Virus record (IMG/VR): IMGVR_UViG_3300031851_000091
Coordinates: 1 to 33,686 of that record
Reading direction: 5' to 3' (one strand)
Length of the DNA stretch: 33,686 bases
Source of the DNA: a virus
The notes under the pieces: generated by a model
Seen by the model: only the letters and a program-made list of their open reading frames with translations
The model's database searches: none
What the model was told of the DNA's origin: nothing
Shown here: positions 5,962 to 15,185 of the stretch, piece by piece
How the letters are laid out: every line of letters starts with the position of its first letter
Position numbering within the stretch: the stretch's first letter is position 1
Position numbers and translations under genes: made by a program

Positions 5962-6939
5962 TTAGCTTAATAAGAATTTGGCGACATCGTCGATGCTGCC
6001 AGTTTTAGTCATCCGATTAGCCGCACTTTGTCTAGCCTTTGCCTTGCCAGTTCGACCTGTTCGCTTGGCCCCAGGTTTAACCACCGGTCTCGCACCTTTG
6101 ACTTTCTGATCGGCTTTGGATTTACCATTAACGATCTGATCGTATTTCATGGCTTTTTGCAAAACCACTAGTGCGCGGTGATCTACTACCTCGGCTATCT
6201 CTGAATCGGAAAATCCGACTCGAGCACCATAGTCTAGTAAGTCTTCCTTTAGTTTAGCTGCCGATTTGGCGTCGCTGAACTCAGGTATGGCTTGGGCCAA
6301 ATGCTGCATCTGCTCTTTCAGATACACCTGCCTTGCCGCCTCCATCTGGTGACTCTGCGATTGCTCCATCTGCCCAATCATAGCTTGCTGATTGTTGTAT
6401 GCCGCAGCCGCTTCCTCGTAGTTCATCTTGGCTTCCATGTACCCAATGGGGTCGTTATTAAATAACTCCCGGCTAGGTGGCATGGGGGCCTGCATGATCT
6501 GTCCAGATTGCAGTTGGTTTAACAAGTTTGACGCTTGCGCCCTCTCGTTTAGGAGTGCCTGATAAACTTGCTCCGCTTCTTTCTTTTGCTGAGCAGCCTC
6601 ATTCATTCCTTTACTGATGTAAGCTTGACCACTGTATGACCGCTTGAGGTCCTCTAGGGTGACTTCACGTTCCTCGCCATCTACTTTGACGGTGTAAAGT
6701 TCCTGTGAACCGGCGTCTTCAGCCTCTTCCGCTTCATCTTCATCCAGATCAGAATCCTCATCAGAGTCATCCTCATCTAGATCCTCTCCAGGCTCCTCTG
6801 GCTCTGCGTCGTTGGATTCCTGTGAAGGGTCATCCTGCAGGTCATCGTCCTCTGGCACTTCTGCCGGGTCATTTAATATTAAATTATCGGCGACGGAGTC
6901 TACGCTACCGTCCATTACCACATCGTCAGTCGTTTCCAC
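5962..6939 (-). CDS. Scaffolding protein
   Basis: The 325-residue product has the character of a capsid scaffold. It has an extremely acidic N-terminal third (runs of D and E to about residue 75), a central helical, glutamine-rich region (residues 110-230) and a strongly basic C-terminus (KPGAKRTGRTGKAKARQ) that can bind the capsid shell. It sits directly before the major capsid gene, as scaffolds do, and should be lost during maturation. The start is a GTG at 6939; no ATG fits better. The call rests on composition, size and order. Confidence 0.75.
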   Translation of the reverse strand: METTDDVVMDGSVDSVADNLILNDPAEVPEDDDLQDDPSQESNDAEPEEPGEDLDEDDSDEDSDLDEDEAEEAEDAGSQELYTVKVDGEEREVTLEDLKRSYSGQAYISKGMNEAAQQKKEAEQVYQALLNERAQASNLLNQLQSGQIMQAPMPPSRELFNNDPIGYMEAKMNYEEAAAAYNNQQAMIGQMEQSQSHQMEAARQVYLKEQMQHLAQAIPEFSDAKSAAKLKEDLLDYGARVGFSDSEIAEVVDHRALVVLQKAMKYDQIVNGKSKADQKVKGARPVVKPGAKRTGRTGKAKARQSAANRMTKTGSIDDVAKFLLS

Positions 6940-6956
6940 GGTCCTGATACCTCGGG

Positions 6957-7187
6957 TTACTTGCGTTTGTCGAGAATCTTCTCTTCCGTTATATAGGCTT
7001 GGAGTCGAGACTCGATCTTCTTTAATGCACTCAATATAGAGTGCGCTTCTTCTCGAGAGTTCACATCTGCAGATGCGGAGTTCTCAAAAATGCTTAGTTG
7101 GTCTGCTTTTAGCTCTTCCATTACGCTTTTGAACGTGTCGTCAGCGAGTAGGTTTCGAGCGCGAGCAGCCTTATGAACTATGTCCAA
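6957..7187 (-). CDS. Small hypothetical protein between portal and scaffold
   Basis: The 76-residue product is helical and charged, with a likely coiled coil in the second half (ILSALKKIESRLQAYITEE). It uses a TTG start at 7187, supported by AAGGGG eight bases upstream, and follows the portal stop without a gap. Small head proteins at this position can be assembly or connector accessories. No family is recognised. Confidence 0.6.
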   Translation of the reverse strand: MDIVHKAARARNLLADDTFKSVMEELKADQLSIFENSASADVNSREEAHSILSALKKIESRLQAYITEEKILDKRK

Positions 7188-9281
7188 TTATACACCCCTT
7201 GGCGTGTTCTGTGCTGATTTGACCCTAGCTACGTCTACAGAGGTCCCATACTGCCCATAGACCTTGGCAGCGTCTACAAGGAGGTCCTGATCCATCTGGT
7301 CACGCTTCAGGTCATCATTTGCTGCGGCCTGCTGAGCCTCAAATTGTAACTGTGCCATCTTGTACTGCGAATCAGCCTGGAGCTTAGCCTGATCAGATTG
7401 CAGCTTAGCCTGCACCTTCATTTGCTCAGCCTGTAAGTAGGCAGCGTTAGGATCTGTCTGCTCTTCACCCTGAGCCTGTTGTGCGGCCTCTGCTCGCTCT
7501 TGCAGCATCTGCTCAATCTCTGGCGTCATAGGCGCAAAGTAGCGGTCTACGTTACGAACACCTGAGAGCTGCAGCATGTCGCCTAGAGTGTTGCGAATCT
7601 GCGTAAGCGTAACCAATCCATTCTGCTGACCGTATGACTGCCAGATCTGCATCTGCATACCTAGAGCTTGATTCAACGCAGCAACCTTGGTCTCGTCTCT
7701 TCCTGTGCCTAGTCCTACGTTCACAGAGAGGTCCATTGAGCTATTCCAGACGCGAGGGTCAATAGGCGTAAACTGACCATTGAGGCGCATCATTTCTTCG
7801 GCGTCGGTGTTCTTGATAACTAGCTCTAACATGAGCCTAAACATCTCACGCATGCCGCCCTCAGCGAAGTTGCGAGCAATAACCTCTACCTGCCCGGCAC
7901 CTGCCTGCATGGTAGTCGCTACGGCTGTCGCTGTTGCGTTCTGTAGAGCGTCTGGGTCTAGGCCTAGTGATGCCCTAGATACGCCTGTCTTCTGCTCTGT
8001 CTGAGCGTCCATGTACTGCAGAGCGGGCAAGGTTGTTCCTGCAACAAAGGGCACACTCATCTCTTGGATGGCGCCTGCCTGCTTAACTCTGACAATGGCT
8101 CCAATCTCGTTGTTGAGCATGTCATCCATGTTAACCATGTCTTCAACCACAGCCGTGCGTGGGTTGTTGGTCAGCGCTACGTTGTCTAGAACACCTCTGA
8201 GCATTGAGGTAGAGGCGTCCTGGTCTTCCATAATCAGATCGGCCACAGACCGGCCATAGAATGCGTGAGGCTCTGGGTCGCACTCAAACACAGCAAACGG
8301 AACCTCGTCGCATGGCATAAAATCTAGCAGCTTGTAGCTGTTACCGCCCATCACAAACTTGTGCAGGATCGGCTTACCGTTGCCCTCAACGTCTACACGC
8401 ATATAGGCCTCAGTGATCAAGACCACCTTCATAGACGGATCGTTGTAGTCCTCCTCTGAACGGTCACGAGAGTAACCACGTCGTGCGAAGTCCTCCTCGT
8501 CTACCAGAGTGTCGGTCTCAGATATTCCTGACAGCTCTGAGATCTCGTCAAAGTCAAAGCCCATAGCCGCTACGTCACCGACACGCATTTCTGCCCGGTG
8601 AGCAACCACATAGGCGTCGTCTAGACTGCGAGCGTTGCGGTCTACAAAAAACTCTTCTGGAGGCACCGACTCAACGCAGAGCTTGCCCTTGTCAGTGTAG
8701 TAGGCAATCTTAACGTCGTGAGACTTCTCTTCTATTTCCATACCCATCTGATCAATATTGATCTCAATGGTCTCGGAGTGCTCCAGTACCTCTACGTTGT
8801 CGTCACTTACCAGGTAGGTGAACTCGTTGTCTGAGAGGTTTGTAAACGTGTGCACTTCGCTCTGCTGATAGTCTTCCCAGTAGATCTTAGCTACGCCGTT
8901 CTTCTTTACTAGTGCGTCATGGAATACGTCATTAAGGACCTTGTAACCGCCTATCTCGCCAAACTTCCAGTGCATGTATGCAGTTGCTTGGTCGGCGCTA
9001 GCGACGTCCTCCGGTCCTTGTGGGATGTACTCCACAGGCTTTTCGTTAGACAAGAATATACGCATTAGGCTTGGCTTGATGCCACGGACAATATCTCGTA
9101 CCTTGGTAGCAACAACCTTCGAGCGTCCGTTCTCCCAACCTAGGTCTGTCTCGCCATCAAAGTAGCGCTGAGCTTTAATTCGCTCAGGAGCAATCTCGCT
9201 CTCAACAAAGTCCACTGCGTCAGATATAGCGTCAGCTACAATGGTCTCGATTTCGTCATCTGTAAGTTGCTTTGGCTTCAT
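7188..9281 (-). CDS. Portal protein (P22-like)
   Basis: At 697 residues it matches the length of P22-type portals, the dodecameric ring through which DNA enters and leaves the head. Typical features are the early segment IAPERIKAQRYFDGE, GRSKVVATKVRDIVRGIKPS with LMRIFLSN, a mid-protein stretch MPCDEVPFAVFECDPEPHAF with YGRSVADL, and the conserved LMRGVLDN-like helix (DASTSMLRGVLDNVALTNNP). The last 110 residues form a glutamine-rich coiled coil reminiscent of the P22 barrel. It overlaps the upstream internal-protein gene by ATGA, which couples their translation. Confidence 0.92.
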   Translation of the reverse strand: MKPKQLTDDEIETIVADAISDAVDFVESEIAPERIKAQRYFDGETDLGWENGRSKVVATKVRDIVRGIKPSLMRIFLSNEKPVEYIPQGPEDVASADQATAYMHWKFGEIGGYKVLNDVFHDALVKKNGVAKIYWEDYQQSEVHTFTNLSDNEFTYLVSDDNVEVLEHSETIEINIDQMGMEIEEKSHDVKIAYYTDKGKLCVESVPPEEFFVDRNARSLDDAYVVAHRAEMRVGDVAAMGFDFDEISELSGISETDTLVDEEDFARRGYSRDRSEEDYNDPSMKVVLITEAYMRVDVEGNGKPILHKFVMGGNSYKLLDFMPCDEVPFAVFECDPEPHAFYGRSVADLIMEDQDASTSMLRGVLDNVALTNNPRTAVVEDMVNMDDMLNNEIGAIVRVKQAGAIQEMSVPFVAGTTLPALQYMDAQTEQKTGVSRASLGLDPDALQNATATAVATTMQAGAGQVEVIARNFAEGGMREMFRLMLELVIKNTDAEEMMRLNGQFTPIDPRVWNSSMDLSVNVGLGTGRDETKVAALNQALGMQMQIWQSYGQQNGLVTLTQIRNTLGDMLQLSGVRNVDRYFAPMTPEIEQMLQERAEAAQQAQGEEQTDPNAAYLQAEQMKVQAKLQSDQAKLQADSQYKMAQLQFEAQQAAANDDLKRDQMDQDLLVDAAKVYGQYGTSVDVARVKSAQNTPRGV

Positions 9282-11215
9282 TGATTACCGTCCATAATTC
9301 CACTTAGTAAGCCTACGCTCTGCTGAGTTGTTGCTCGCCTGGCAGCAGGAGCCACTTGAGATATCCTGTTAGAAATCATGTCCATCAGTCTATCAAGTGC
9401 GTCTTTATTGTTTAGAGCATCCATAACAAGAGATGGATTATCTGAATAAAGAATATTAACCACACCCATCCGCTCCGCATCGCTTAGCCCCGGTGTCTCT
9501 TTAGCAATCATTTTAGAGACCATGCCTACAATAGCTCTAAGATCAAAATTAGCAGCCCTGCCCATTTCTTCTAAGCCGACATTCATTCCAGATGCTGCCC
9601 GCTCCCTTCGCAATAGTTCAGTTGGCGAGCCTGCCGTATTAGGTAGTTTAGATGCTATTTCCTGAGATTGCCCGGCAATATCTAGCTGCCTAGCTACGCG
9701 ATCAATGTCTTCCTCTGGCAGAATGTATCTTAAGATAGTTCCAAATTGAGAGTCTTCTTTAGCCATTTTGCCTAGAGTGGTTTTGTTCTTTTTGGCTTTA
9801 AATCTAATAGCTGCCATAACACCGGCTCTGTATGCCTGTAACTGCTCTGGCTTGTTTGCCAAGTCTTCTATAATATCTTGAATCTCGTCAGGGTCTTTGC
9901 CAAGCGCTAATTTGCCTTGCTTGAAATTCTCACTAATTCCTCGCCTAGTGCTTGCAGCCATTCTTGCCGCTGATAGATCAGGAGAGAATGCGTCTATTGC
10001 GTTTTTTAACACGCTAGCATCGTCTGCAACAGCAGTTCCCATTGTGCCCGATCCTTCCCTAAACTCCTTGCCGCCTAGATCTCTTACCATGCGATAAGCT
10101 ATCTCAGCATCTTCGAGGTTAGGAGCACGAGCAAATCCTACTGCGCCGTTGTCAGCAGTTCCCAATAATGGTACTAAATTTCTGCGTCCATATAGCCTTT
10201 GGGCATCGGTAGCTATCTCAGGGTATCTCTGATAGATAGACAATAGCTGTGCTGACAGGTCACCACTAAGATCTCCTGCCTGCTCAAAGACGGTCTTATA
10301 TGCTTTGTTTTCTAGCTCTTTTAGAGCCTCGTCAGTCTGACGCATTGCACGGATGACATTCTGATCCATTCCCGGCGTTAAAGATCTCGCTAGCTCTCCT
10401 TGTGCTCTTGCCGAAGTAGTCGTAGCTCTCTCTGTACCGCGCCTCAGCACCTCTGCGCCAGACTGCCCACCCTCTACCACAAAATTCTTAAGGACAGGTA
10501 AAAGAGTCGCGTTGTCGGATATAATCCTGCCGTCAATGATGTCTTGGACTATCTCGTCGGCTGACTTGTCGGTAGCTTCAATGATTCTCATTATCTCAGC
10601 TTGAACGGCGTTAGAGGCTCTGTTGCCAAATTTCTCTCTAGCGTAGTCAGCAACGCTACGGAATAGGCCGCCACCTGCTCTTACTGCACCTGTTAGACCC
10701 GCAGGAACAGCAGCACCAATTAGCGTCCCTGTGCCGGTATCTAAAGCCATGCCGGGAAGATTTTCTGCCTCAGAGGTTCCTAGTCCGTAAAGACCACCCT
10801 CAAAAGCGCCAACCTTGGCGACGTCACGAATAGCAGGAACGGTCTTCCCACTAGAGATAGCGCCTCGCACCTTATTAAATACGCCTGCCCCTGCGTTGGT
10901 TGCTAGAGATCCTAGAATCTCCATTGTAATCGCCTTGCCAGGGTTCTCTGCTTGGTACTGAGCTAGCTCTTGGCGTATCTTGTCTCTCTCTACCTCGTAG
11001 GTAGCACCGCCAGGAACCATTGACCTGATAGCTGCCTCAATCTCATCGCCAAAGCCAAACGTCATGCCCTGAAGACCCATGCGACCCATCTGAGACTGTG
11101 CAGGAGGCCTAGCTATAGAGCCAGGACCTTCTGGGTAGATGCTAGGGCTTTGAGTCATGCTAGACTGAACTCGAGCAAGAATCGCCTTCTGAGCTTCTGT
11201 TAATTCTTCTGCCAT
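9278..11215 (-). CDS. Putative internal virion / DNA-ejection protein
   Basis: The 645-residue protein has features of phage internal or pilot proteins. The N-terminus has MTFGFGDEIEAAIRSMVPGG and EVERDKIRQELAQYQAENPG, and a glycine/alanine-rich, weakly hydrophobic region at about residues 100-185 (ITMEILGSLATNAGAGV, GTGTLIGAAVPAGLTGAV) could insert in membranes. The rest is long alpha-helix. Similar proteins with the TFGFGDE element precede portals in many environmental phages. It may be packaged in the capsid and ejected with DNA. No enzymatic motif is visible. Confidence 0.65.
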   Translation of the reverse strand: MAEELTEAQKAILARVQSSMTQSPSIYPEGPGSIARPPAQSQMGRMGLQGMTFGFGDEIEAAIRSMVPGGATYEVERDKIRQELAQYQAENPGKAITMEILGSLATNAGAGVFNKVRGAISSGKTVPAIRDVAKVGAFEGGLYGLGTSEAENLPGMALDTGTGTLIGAAVPAGLTGAVRAGGGLFRSVADYAREKFGNRASNAVQAEIMRIIEATDKSADEIVQDIIDGRIISDNATLLPVLKNFVVEGGQSGAEVLRRGTERATTTSARAQGELARSLTPGMDQNVIRAMRQTDEALKELENKAYKTVFEQAGDLSGDLSAQLLSIYQRYPEIATDAQRLYGRRNLVPLLGTADNGAVGFARAPNLEDAEIAYRMVRDLGGKEFREGSGTMGTAVADDASVLKNAIDAFSPDLSAARMAASTRRGISENFKQGKLALGKDPDEIQDIIEDLANKPEQLQAYRAGVMAAIRFKAKKNKTTLGKMAKEDSQFGTILRYILPEEDIDRVARQLDIAGQSQEIASKLPNTAGSPTELLRRERAASGMNVGLEEMGRAANFDLRAIVGMVSKMIAKETPGLSDAERMGVVNILYSDNPSLVMDALNNKDALDRLMDMISNRISQVAPAARRATTQQSVGLLSGIMDGNQ

Positions 11216-12402
11216 TAGTTACCCGCCTGCATGAATTCCTGTTTCTGTTCATTAGTCATCGCGCCCCAGACCTGTAAAGGCACCCCCGGAGGAGGAGCCA
11301 TAGGCAGAGCTTGGTATTGCTTGATGAATTGAGAGTAGGTCATGTTGCCGCTAGTTAACTCTCTTGCAGCCTTAATAAGCTCTACGCGAAGCTTATCCTT
11401 CGCTCGAATCCTATCTTCAATCTGCTTTCTCAGCTCCGTAGGCGGCAGGCTTAGATCAAGTTCTGTAGCAAGGGCTAGCTGTAACTCTTTCTCGCTAAGC
11501 GCACCGAATGTGGCAGAGTTGATCACGTCAATACCTAGCTGACTAGCAACAGTTCTGAGTTGAGCCGTGGAAGCATCAAACGCAGGAAGCATGCTTCTGA
11601 ACATGCCAGACTCTGCACCCTGATCAATCGCATTGTAGGCTGTGTATAGACTGCCAATGCTTTCACCCAGTTGATCCGCTCTTTGGAATGCTGAGAACCC
11701 AATCTGTTGAGCCTGCTCTCTATCTGCAAGTCTTATTTCTCTATCTATCTCCATTTGCTGCTCTTCAGCAGGGGTAAGGGCTATAGCTCCCTCAACATTT
11801 TCTCTGTACACTCTGCCTGTATTGGGATCAGTCGCCACAACATACCGCTGCCCAGTTACAGGATCTACTTCTGGAGCACTAGTCTTAGTGCCTGCGCCTG
11901 GACGAATCTCTGCCTTTAGGTATTCCTCGAGAACGGCTCTTGCAGTGCTCGGCTGTGACTCAACCATCTTAGCGAGATCGTCTCGGTTTCTGCTTCTCAG
12001 GTATTGAATAGTCTTATTAGCCTCTGCGCTTAATAGATCAGTCTTGCGACGCTGTTCTATGTTAGCGGCTGCCTGCTGCATGAGAGCCTGATTAGGGTTC
12101 ATGGTCATGCCGCCCAAACCAATTACCAGACGATCAGCAAAGTTCGGGTCCTGAACACGCTTCTTGATTCCGCCACCTATAGCGCCGAGGATGCCCATAG
12201 CACGATCACCGAAGCTGCGAGGCTGCTGCGGAGGAGGTGCTTGGTTGGCTGCCTGGTTAAGTCTAGCTAGGTTGCCTGCTTGATTGAGCGCAGACATATC
12301 AGGCATCTGACCCATAGCGCTAGGTAGATTAGGCTGCATACCTTGCGAGCCTGCCTGCTGCTGTCGCATTAACTCTCTGTAGTCGTCTAATAAACCGGCC
12401 AT
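11215..12402 (-). CDS. Putative internal virion protein, helical, Gln-rich N-terminus
   Basis: The 395-residue product starts with a glutamine/proline-rich disordered stretch (to about residue 65), then a glycine-rich hydrophobic patch (AMGILGAIGGGIKKRV). It continues with mostly helical sequence, including an EKELQLALATELDLSLPPTE segment and QFIKQYQALPMAPPPGVP near the end. It overlaps the next gene by TAATG. Composition and position between low-complexity virion proteins and the portal suggest an ejection protein. There is no catalytic motif. Confidence 0.55.
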   Translation of the reverse strand: MAGLLDDYRELMRQQQAGSQGMQPNLPSAMGQMPDMSALNQAGNLARLNQAANQAPPPQQPRSFGDRAMGILGAIGGGIKKRVQDPNFADRLVIGLGGMTMNPNQALMQQAAANIEQRRKTDLLSAEANKTIQYLRSRNRDDLAKMVESQPSTARAVLEEYLKAEIRPGAGTKTSAPEVDPVTGQRYVVATDPNTGRVYRENVEGAIALTPAEEQQMEIDREIRLADREQAQQIGFSAFQRADQLGESIGSLYTAYNAIDQGAESGMFRSMLPAFDASTAQLRTVASQLGIDVINSATFGALSEKELQLALATELDLSLPPTELRKQIEDRIRAKDKLRVELIKAARELTSGNMTYSQFIKQYQALPMAPPPGVPLQVWGAMTNEQKQEFMQAGN

Positions 12403-12412
12403 GATTCTCTCT

Positions 12413-12724
12413 CTACTTGAATAAGTCTAAAAGGCCTCTACCGGCCTCTTTTGCGCCCTGAGCGACGTTACCTGGCATCTCCATAGCTCGAGCAGGAAGG
12501 GAGCTTATGTTCTGCCCCATAAACCTCATTCGGTCGGCAATGTTGTCAGGATCTAGCCCGGACATTTTCATTCGCATGCGACGCTCTTCCTCCTCTTCAG
12601 CAGATCTAGGTGGCATAGTTGCCATAGACTGTACCTGCTGCTGAGGCATCATTTGCGCTGTCCGATACTGCGTAGGCTGCATCTGCTGCATTTGAGATTG
12701 AACGTAACTAGGCATATTAGGCAT
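12413..12724 (-). CDS. Small Met/Gln-rich virion-module protein
   Basis: The 103-residue product has a methionine- and glutamine-rich first half (QSQMQQMQPTQYRTAQMMPQ), an acidic run (AEEEEERR), then a short amphipathic helix ending in GLLDLFK. It has a good AAGGAG site. It lies in the run of internal virion genes and shares their skewed composition. No known family is recognised. It may be a small packaged protein. Confidence 0.55.
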   Translation of the reverse strand: MPNMPSYVQSQMQQMQPTQYRTAQMMPQQQVQSMATMPPRSAEEEEERRMRMKMSGLDPDNIADRMRFMGQNISSLPARAMEMPGNVAQGAKEAGRGLLDLFK

Positions 12725-12733
12725 ATCTACTCC

Positions 12734-14584
12734 TTATCCGAATATTGATGCGCCGGCTTGCATCCAATCAAACAAGCCTGGCTGCTTAGTATTGGTCTGA
12801 GTCTGCTGCCCGGTCTGAGATCCACCATAAGCGCCTAGCTGAGTCTGTAGTGCTTGCTGAGGTGAGCCTGTGTAGCCTCCGTACTGAGCCTTAGCTGCCT
12901 CAATTAGTGCTTGCTGCTGTAACTGCTGCTGTAGGCCTGCCTGAGCTTGTCGGTCCATTATATCAGTAGCCATACCGAAGCCAAGGTTGCCTGTCTGAGC
13001 TAAGTTACCGGCAGCGTTAAGTCGTAATCCTGCGCCTTGTATACCGGCCTGCTGATTAGACTGCTGCGCCTGCATCATGGCGTTCTGGTTTGCTATAGCT
13101 GCCTGATTAGATGCTGCTGCACCGAACTGACCCGCTTGGTTTAAAGCACCCATGTTTGCAATGTTGGTCTGTGTGCCTAGCTGAGCGTTTTGCAGTGCGG
13201 CAGTGTTGCCCGCCTGTGCGCCGAACTGAGACGCTACGTTGCCTGCTTGGGCACCGAACTGCGCCGCTGCGTTCTGCTGTGCTGCGTTCTGAAGTGCTGC
13301 TTGGGTGCCTAGCTGAGCATTCTGGAGACCTGCGACATTCTGCGCTTGAGCACCAAATTGCGATGCTTGATTTTGAGCCGCTGCGTTCTGCAATGCCGCT
13401 ACGTTTTGCGCCTGAGCACCGAACTGACCTGCCTGATTTTGAGCCTGAGCACTAAACTGAGCCGCTGCGTTCTGCTGTGCTGCATTCTGCAAGGCTGCAA
13501 CATTTTGAGCCTGAGCACCGAATTGAGCCGCTTGATTCTGGGCTGCCATATTAGATAGATTTGTCTGAGTTCCTAGCTGAGCATTCTGTAATGCTGCTTG
13601 AGTTCCTAGCTGCGCGTTTTGTAGGCCCGCTACGTTCTGCGCTTGGGCGCCAAATTGAGCAGCCTGATTTCCTGCTGCTTGGTTAGCCATCTGAGCTTGC
13701 TGACCGAGGTTCGCAGTTGTTGTAGCTGCCTGTAGGCCTGTGGCTTGATTAGCAAGGCCCGCCTGCATGCGTGTAGCGATGTCCTGCTGCGCTGCCTGCT
13801 GAGCCTGTGTGAAGCCTGCCTGACGCAATCCTGCCGCTGTGCGAGCTGCCTGCTCTGCGAAGGCTCGATTAGTCTCAGCCTCTGCAATACCCTGGCGTGA
13901 ACCACCAAACGCACCTGCTGCCTGAGCCTGAGCACCACCTAGATTCTGCTGCATCAATCGCTGACGCTCGAGGTCAGATAGAGACTGCTGTACTACTTGG
14001 TTTTCGTAAGGATTAAAGTAGGGGTCTAGGCTAGTGCCTGCTAATTGCCCTGCTTGCACTCGCTCTGAGGTTACAGGACCAACACCGGCAATACGCTCTG
14101 CGTCATAGCCCTGTGCGGTAGCTCTCTCTGCTGCCGCTCGTTCTGCTGCTGCTTGCTGAGCTGTATACCCTTGTGCTGCCGCATTTTGAGCTGTATATCC
14201 TTGAGCTGTATAGCCTTGAGCTGCTGCGTTTTGAGCATTGTAGCCTTGAGCCGACGCTTGCTGAGCTGCTGCGTCTGCCGCAGTGTAGCCTCCTGCCGTG
14301 TAGCCTTGAGACCCTGCTGTTTGAGCAGCTGCTTGAGCAGCGTTATATCCTTGCGAGCCAATCTGAGCCGCTTGAATATTTATCGGGTTGTAGTTCATTG
14401 CAGCCGCTTGACCTGCAGCGCCTTGACCGACAGCCTTCATAATTGTTTGAGCAGCACTACCCGCCCCATCTACTACAGGGTTGCCAAACTGCTTTACAGA
14501 TTGAGGCGTGTTAGCCTGAACCATAGTAGGTGTTTGGTTTTGTTTATTCAGTGCAGCTTGTACGCCGCCAGTTGCGCCTGCCAT
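12734..14584 (-). CDS. Low-complexity Ala/Gln/Asn repeat protein, probably virion-associated
   Basis: This 616-residue protein is dominated by alanine, glutamine, asparagine and glycine. Residues 70-160 contain repeated AQGYTA or QGYNA units. Residues about 195-255 form a non-repetitive core with DPYFNPYENQVVQQSLSDLE and GAFGGSRQGIAEAETNRAF, a motif common in structural proteins of environmental phages. Residues about 270-480 carry many degenerate copies of QFGAQAQNVAALQNAQLGTQ. The C-terminus has glutamine runs. It is probably a long helical or fibrous internal or tail protein. Repeat copies are conserved in protein but differ at synonymous sites, which argues for selection on the sequence. 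Confidence 0.65.
   Translation of the reverse strand: MAGATGGVQAALNKQNQTPTMVQANTPQSVKQFGNPVVDGAGSAAQTIMKAVGQGAAGQAAAMNYNPINIQAAQIGSQGYNAAQAAAQTAGSQGYTAGGYTAADAAAQQASAQGYNAQNAAAQGYTAQGYTAQNAAAQGYTAQQAAAERAAAERATAQGYDAERIAGVGPVTSERVQAGQLAGTSLDPYFNPYENQVVQQSLSDLERQRLMQQNLGGAQAQAAGAFGGSRQGIAEAETNRAFAEQAARTAAGLRQAGFTQAQQAAQQDIATRMQAGLANQATGLQAATTTANLGQQAQMANQAAGNQAAQFGAQAQNVAGLQNAQLGTQAALQNAQLGTQTNLSNMAAQNQAAQFGAQAQNVAALQNAAQQNAAAQFSAQAQNQAGQFGAQAQNVAALQNAAAQNQASQFGAQAQNVAGLQNAQLGTQAALQNAAQQNAAAQFGAQAGNVASQFGAQAGNTAALQNAQLGTQTNIANMGALNQAGQFGAAASNQAAIANQNAMMQAQQSNQQAGIQGAGLRLNAAGNLAQTGNLGFGMATDIMDRQAQAGLQQQLQQQALIEAAKAQYGGYTGSPQQALQTQLGAYGGSQTGQQTQTNTKQPGLFDWMQAGASIFG
13130..13680 (-). repeat. Degenerate in-frame repeats inside the Ala/Gln/Asn-rich gene
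   Basis: This stretch encodes six exact QFGAQA units plus variants (QFSAQA, QFGAAA), spaced irregularly and mixed with LQNAQLGTQ units. Copies near 13285-13360 and 13583-13655 encode nearly the same peptide but differ at many third codon positions, so they are old repeats, not recent duplications. Confidence 0.8.
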
Positions 14585-14596
14585 AACCTACTCCCG

Positions 14597-15184
14597 CTAA
14601 CCTAAAGGTCGGTTCTCAAATCTTCCGGTTGTCTCATAATGACGTCTAGCAAAGCCTTCAGGTGTTCTAAATGCCGGGTCACCGCCCGCAATTAAAGCGT
14701 CTCTGTTTGCGTAATAATCTTGCAAGATATCTTTGTTGCCTGGTGCGTTCATGTAGGCGTTAACATTAAACTCACTAGGGTTATAATCAGCATTTACTGA
14801 CTGCGCTGATCCGTATGGGTCAATGAACTGCTTATTAATAAGAGCAGCCTGACCAGGACGACGCGCAGCAAGCTCTGCTACGGCTTGATCGTACAAACCC
14901 CCAGATGACAGGCCTTGTATGCCTCCCTCATAAGTAGTCGCTTGCGGCAGTGATGCAGCAACATCCACTTGAGGACCTAAGCCAAAAGTTGAGGCAAAGT
15001 CATTAGTTGATTGCATGTTAGCTACTTGAGTTGGGTTAAATGCCGCAACGTCTGGGCCGTAGTAGGGAGTGTAGCCAATCTTGCTTACTTCCTTACCTTG
15101 CTCAAGGTTTGCCCTAGCCGCATCTTCCATCCATTGTGGAATATCGACTTCGCTTGTAGTTGAACCGCCTTTGCCACCGCTCAT
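14597..15184 (-). CDS. Putative minor structural protein, 195 aa
   Basis: The N-terminus (MSGGKGGSTTSEVDIPQWME) and the segment SKIGYTPYYGPDVAAFNPTQ recall a family of short proteins found next to low-complexity virion genes in environmental phages. Residues 75-150 are glycine/serine/alanine-rich. The C-terminus PEGFARRHYETTGRFENRP looks like a small folded domain. It has an AAGGA site and sits between the GNAT-like gene and the repeat protein. The function is unknown; a virion role is inferred from company. Confidence 0.6.
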   Translation of the reverse strand: MSGGKGGSTTSEVDIPQWMEDAARANLEQGKEVSKIGYTPYYGPDVAAFNPTQVANMQSTNDFASTFGLGPQVDVAASLPQATTYEGGIQGLSSGGLYDQAVAELAARRPGQAALINKQFIDPYGSAQSVNADYNPSEFNVNAYMNAPGNKDILQDYYANRDALIAGGDPAFRTPEGFARRHYETTGRFENRPLG

Positions 15185-15185
15185 A

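Noticed and set aside
6705-7039. Plus-strand frames rich in His, Pro and Leu
   Set aside because: They are antisense to the acidic part of the scaffold gene and mirror its Asp/Glu codons.
13111-14605. Several long open frames opposite or beside the repeat protein
   Set aside because: They arise from the biased, repetitive codons of the 616-residue gene, contain cysteine/leucine-rich low-complexity sequence and lack start signals.
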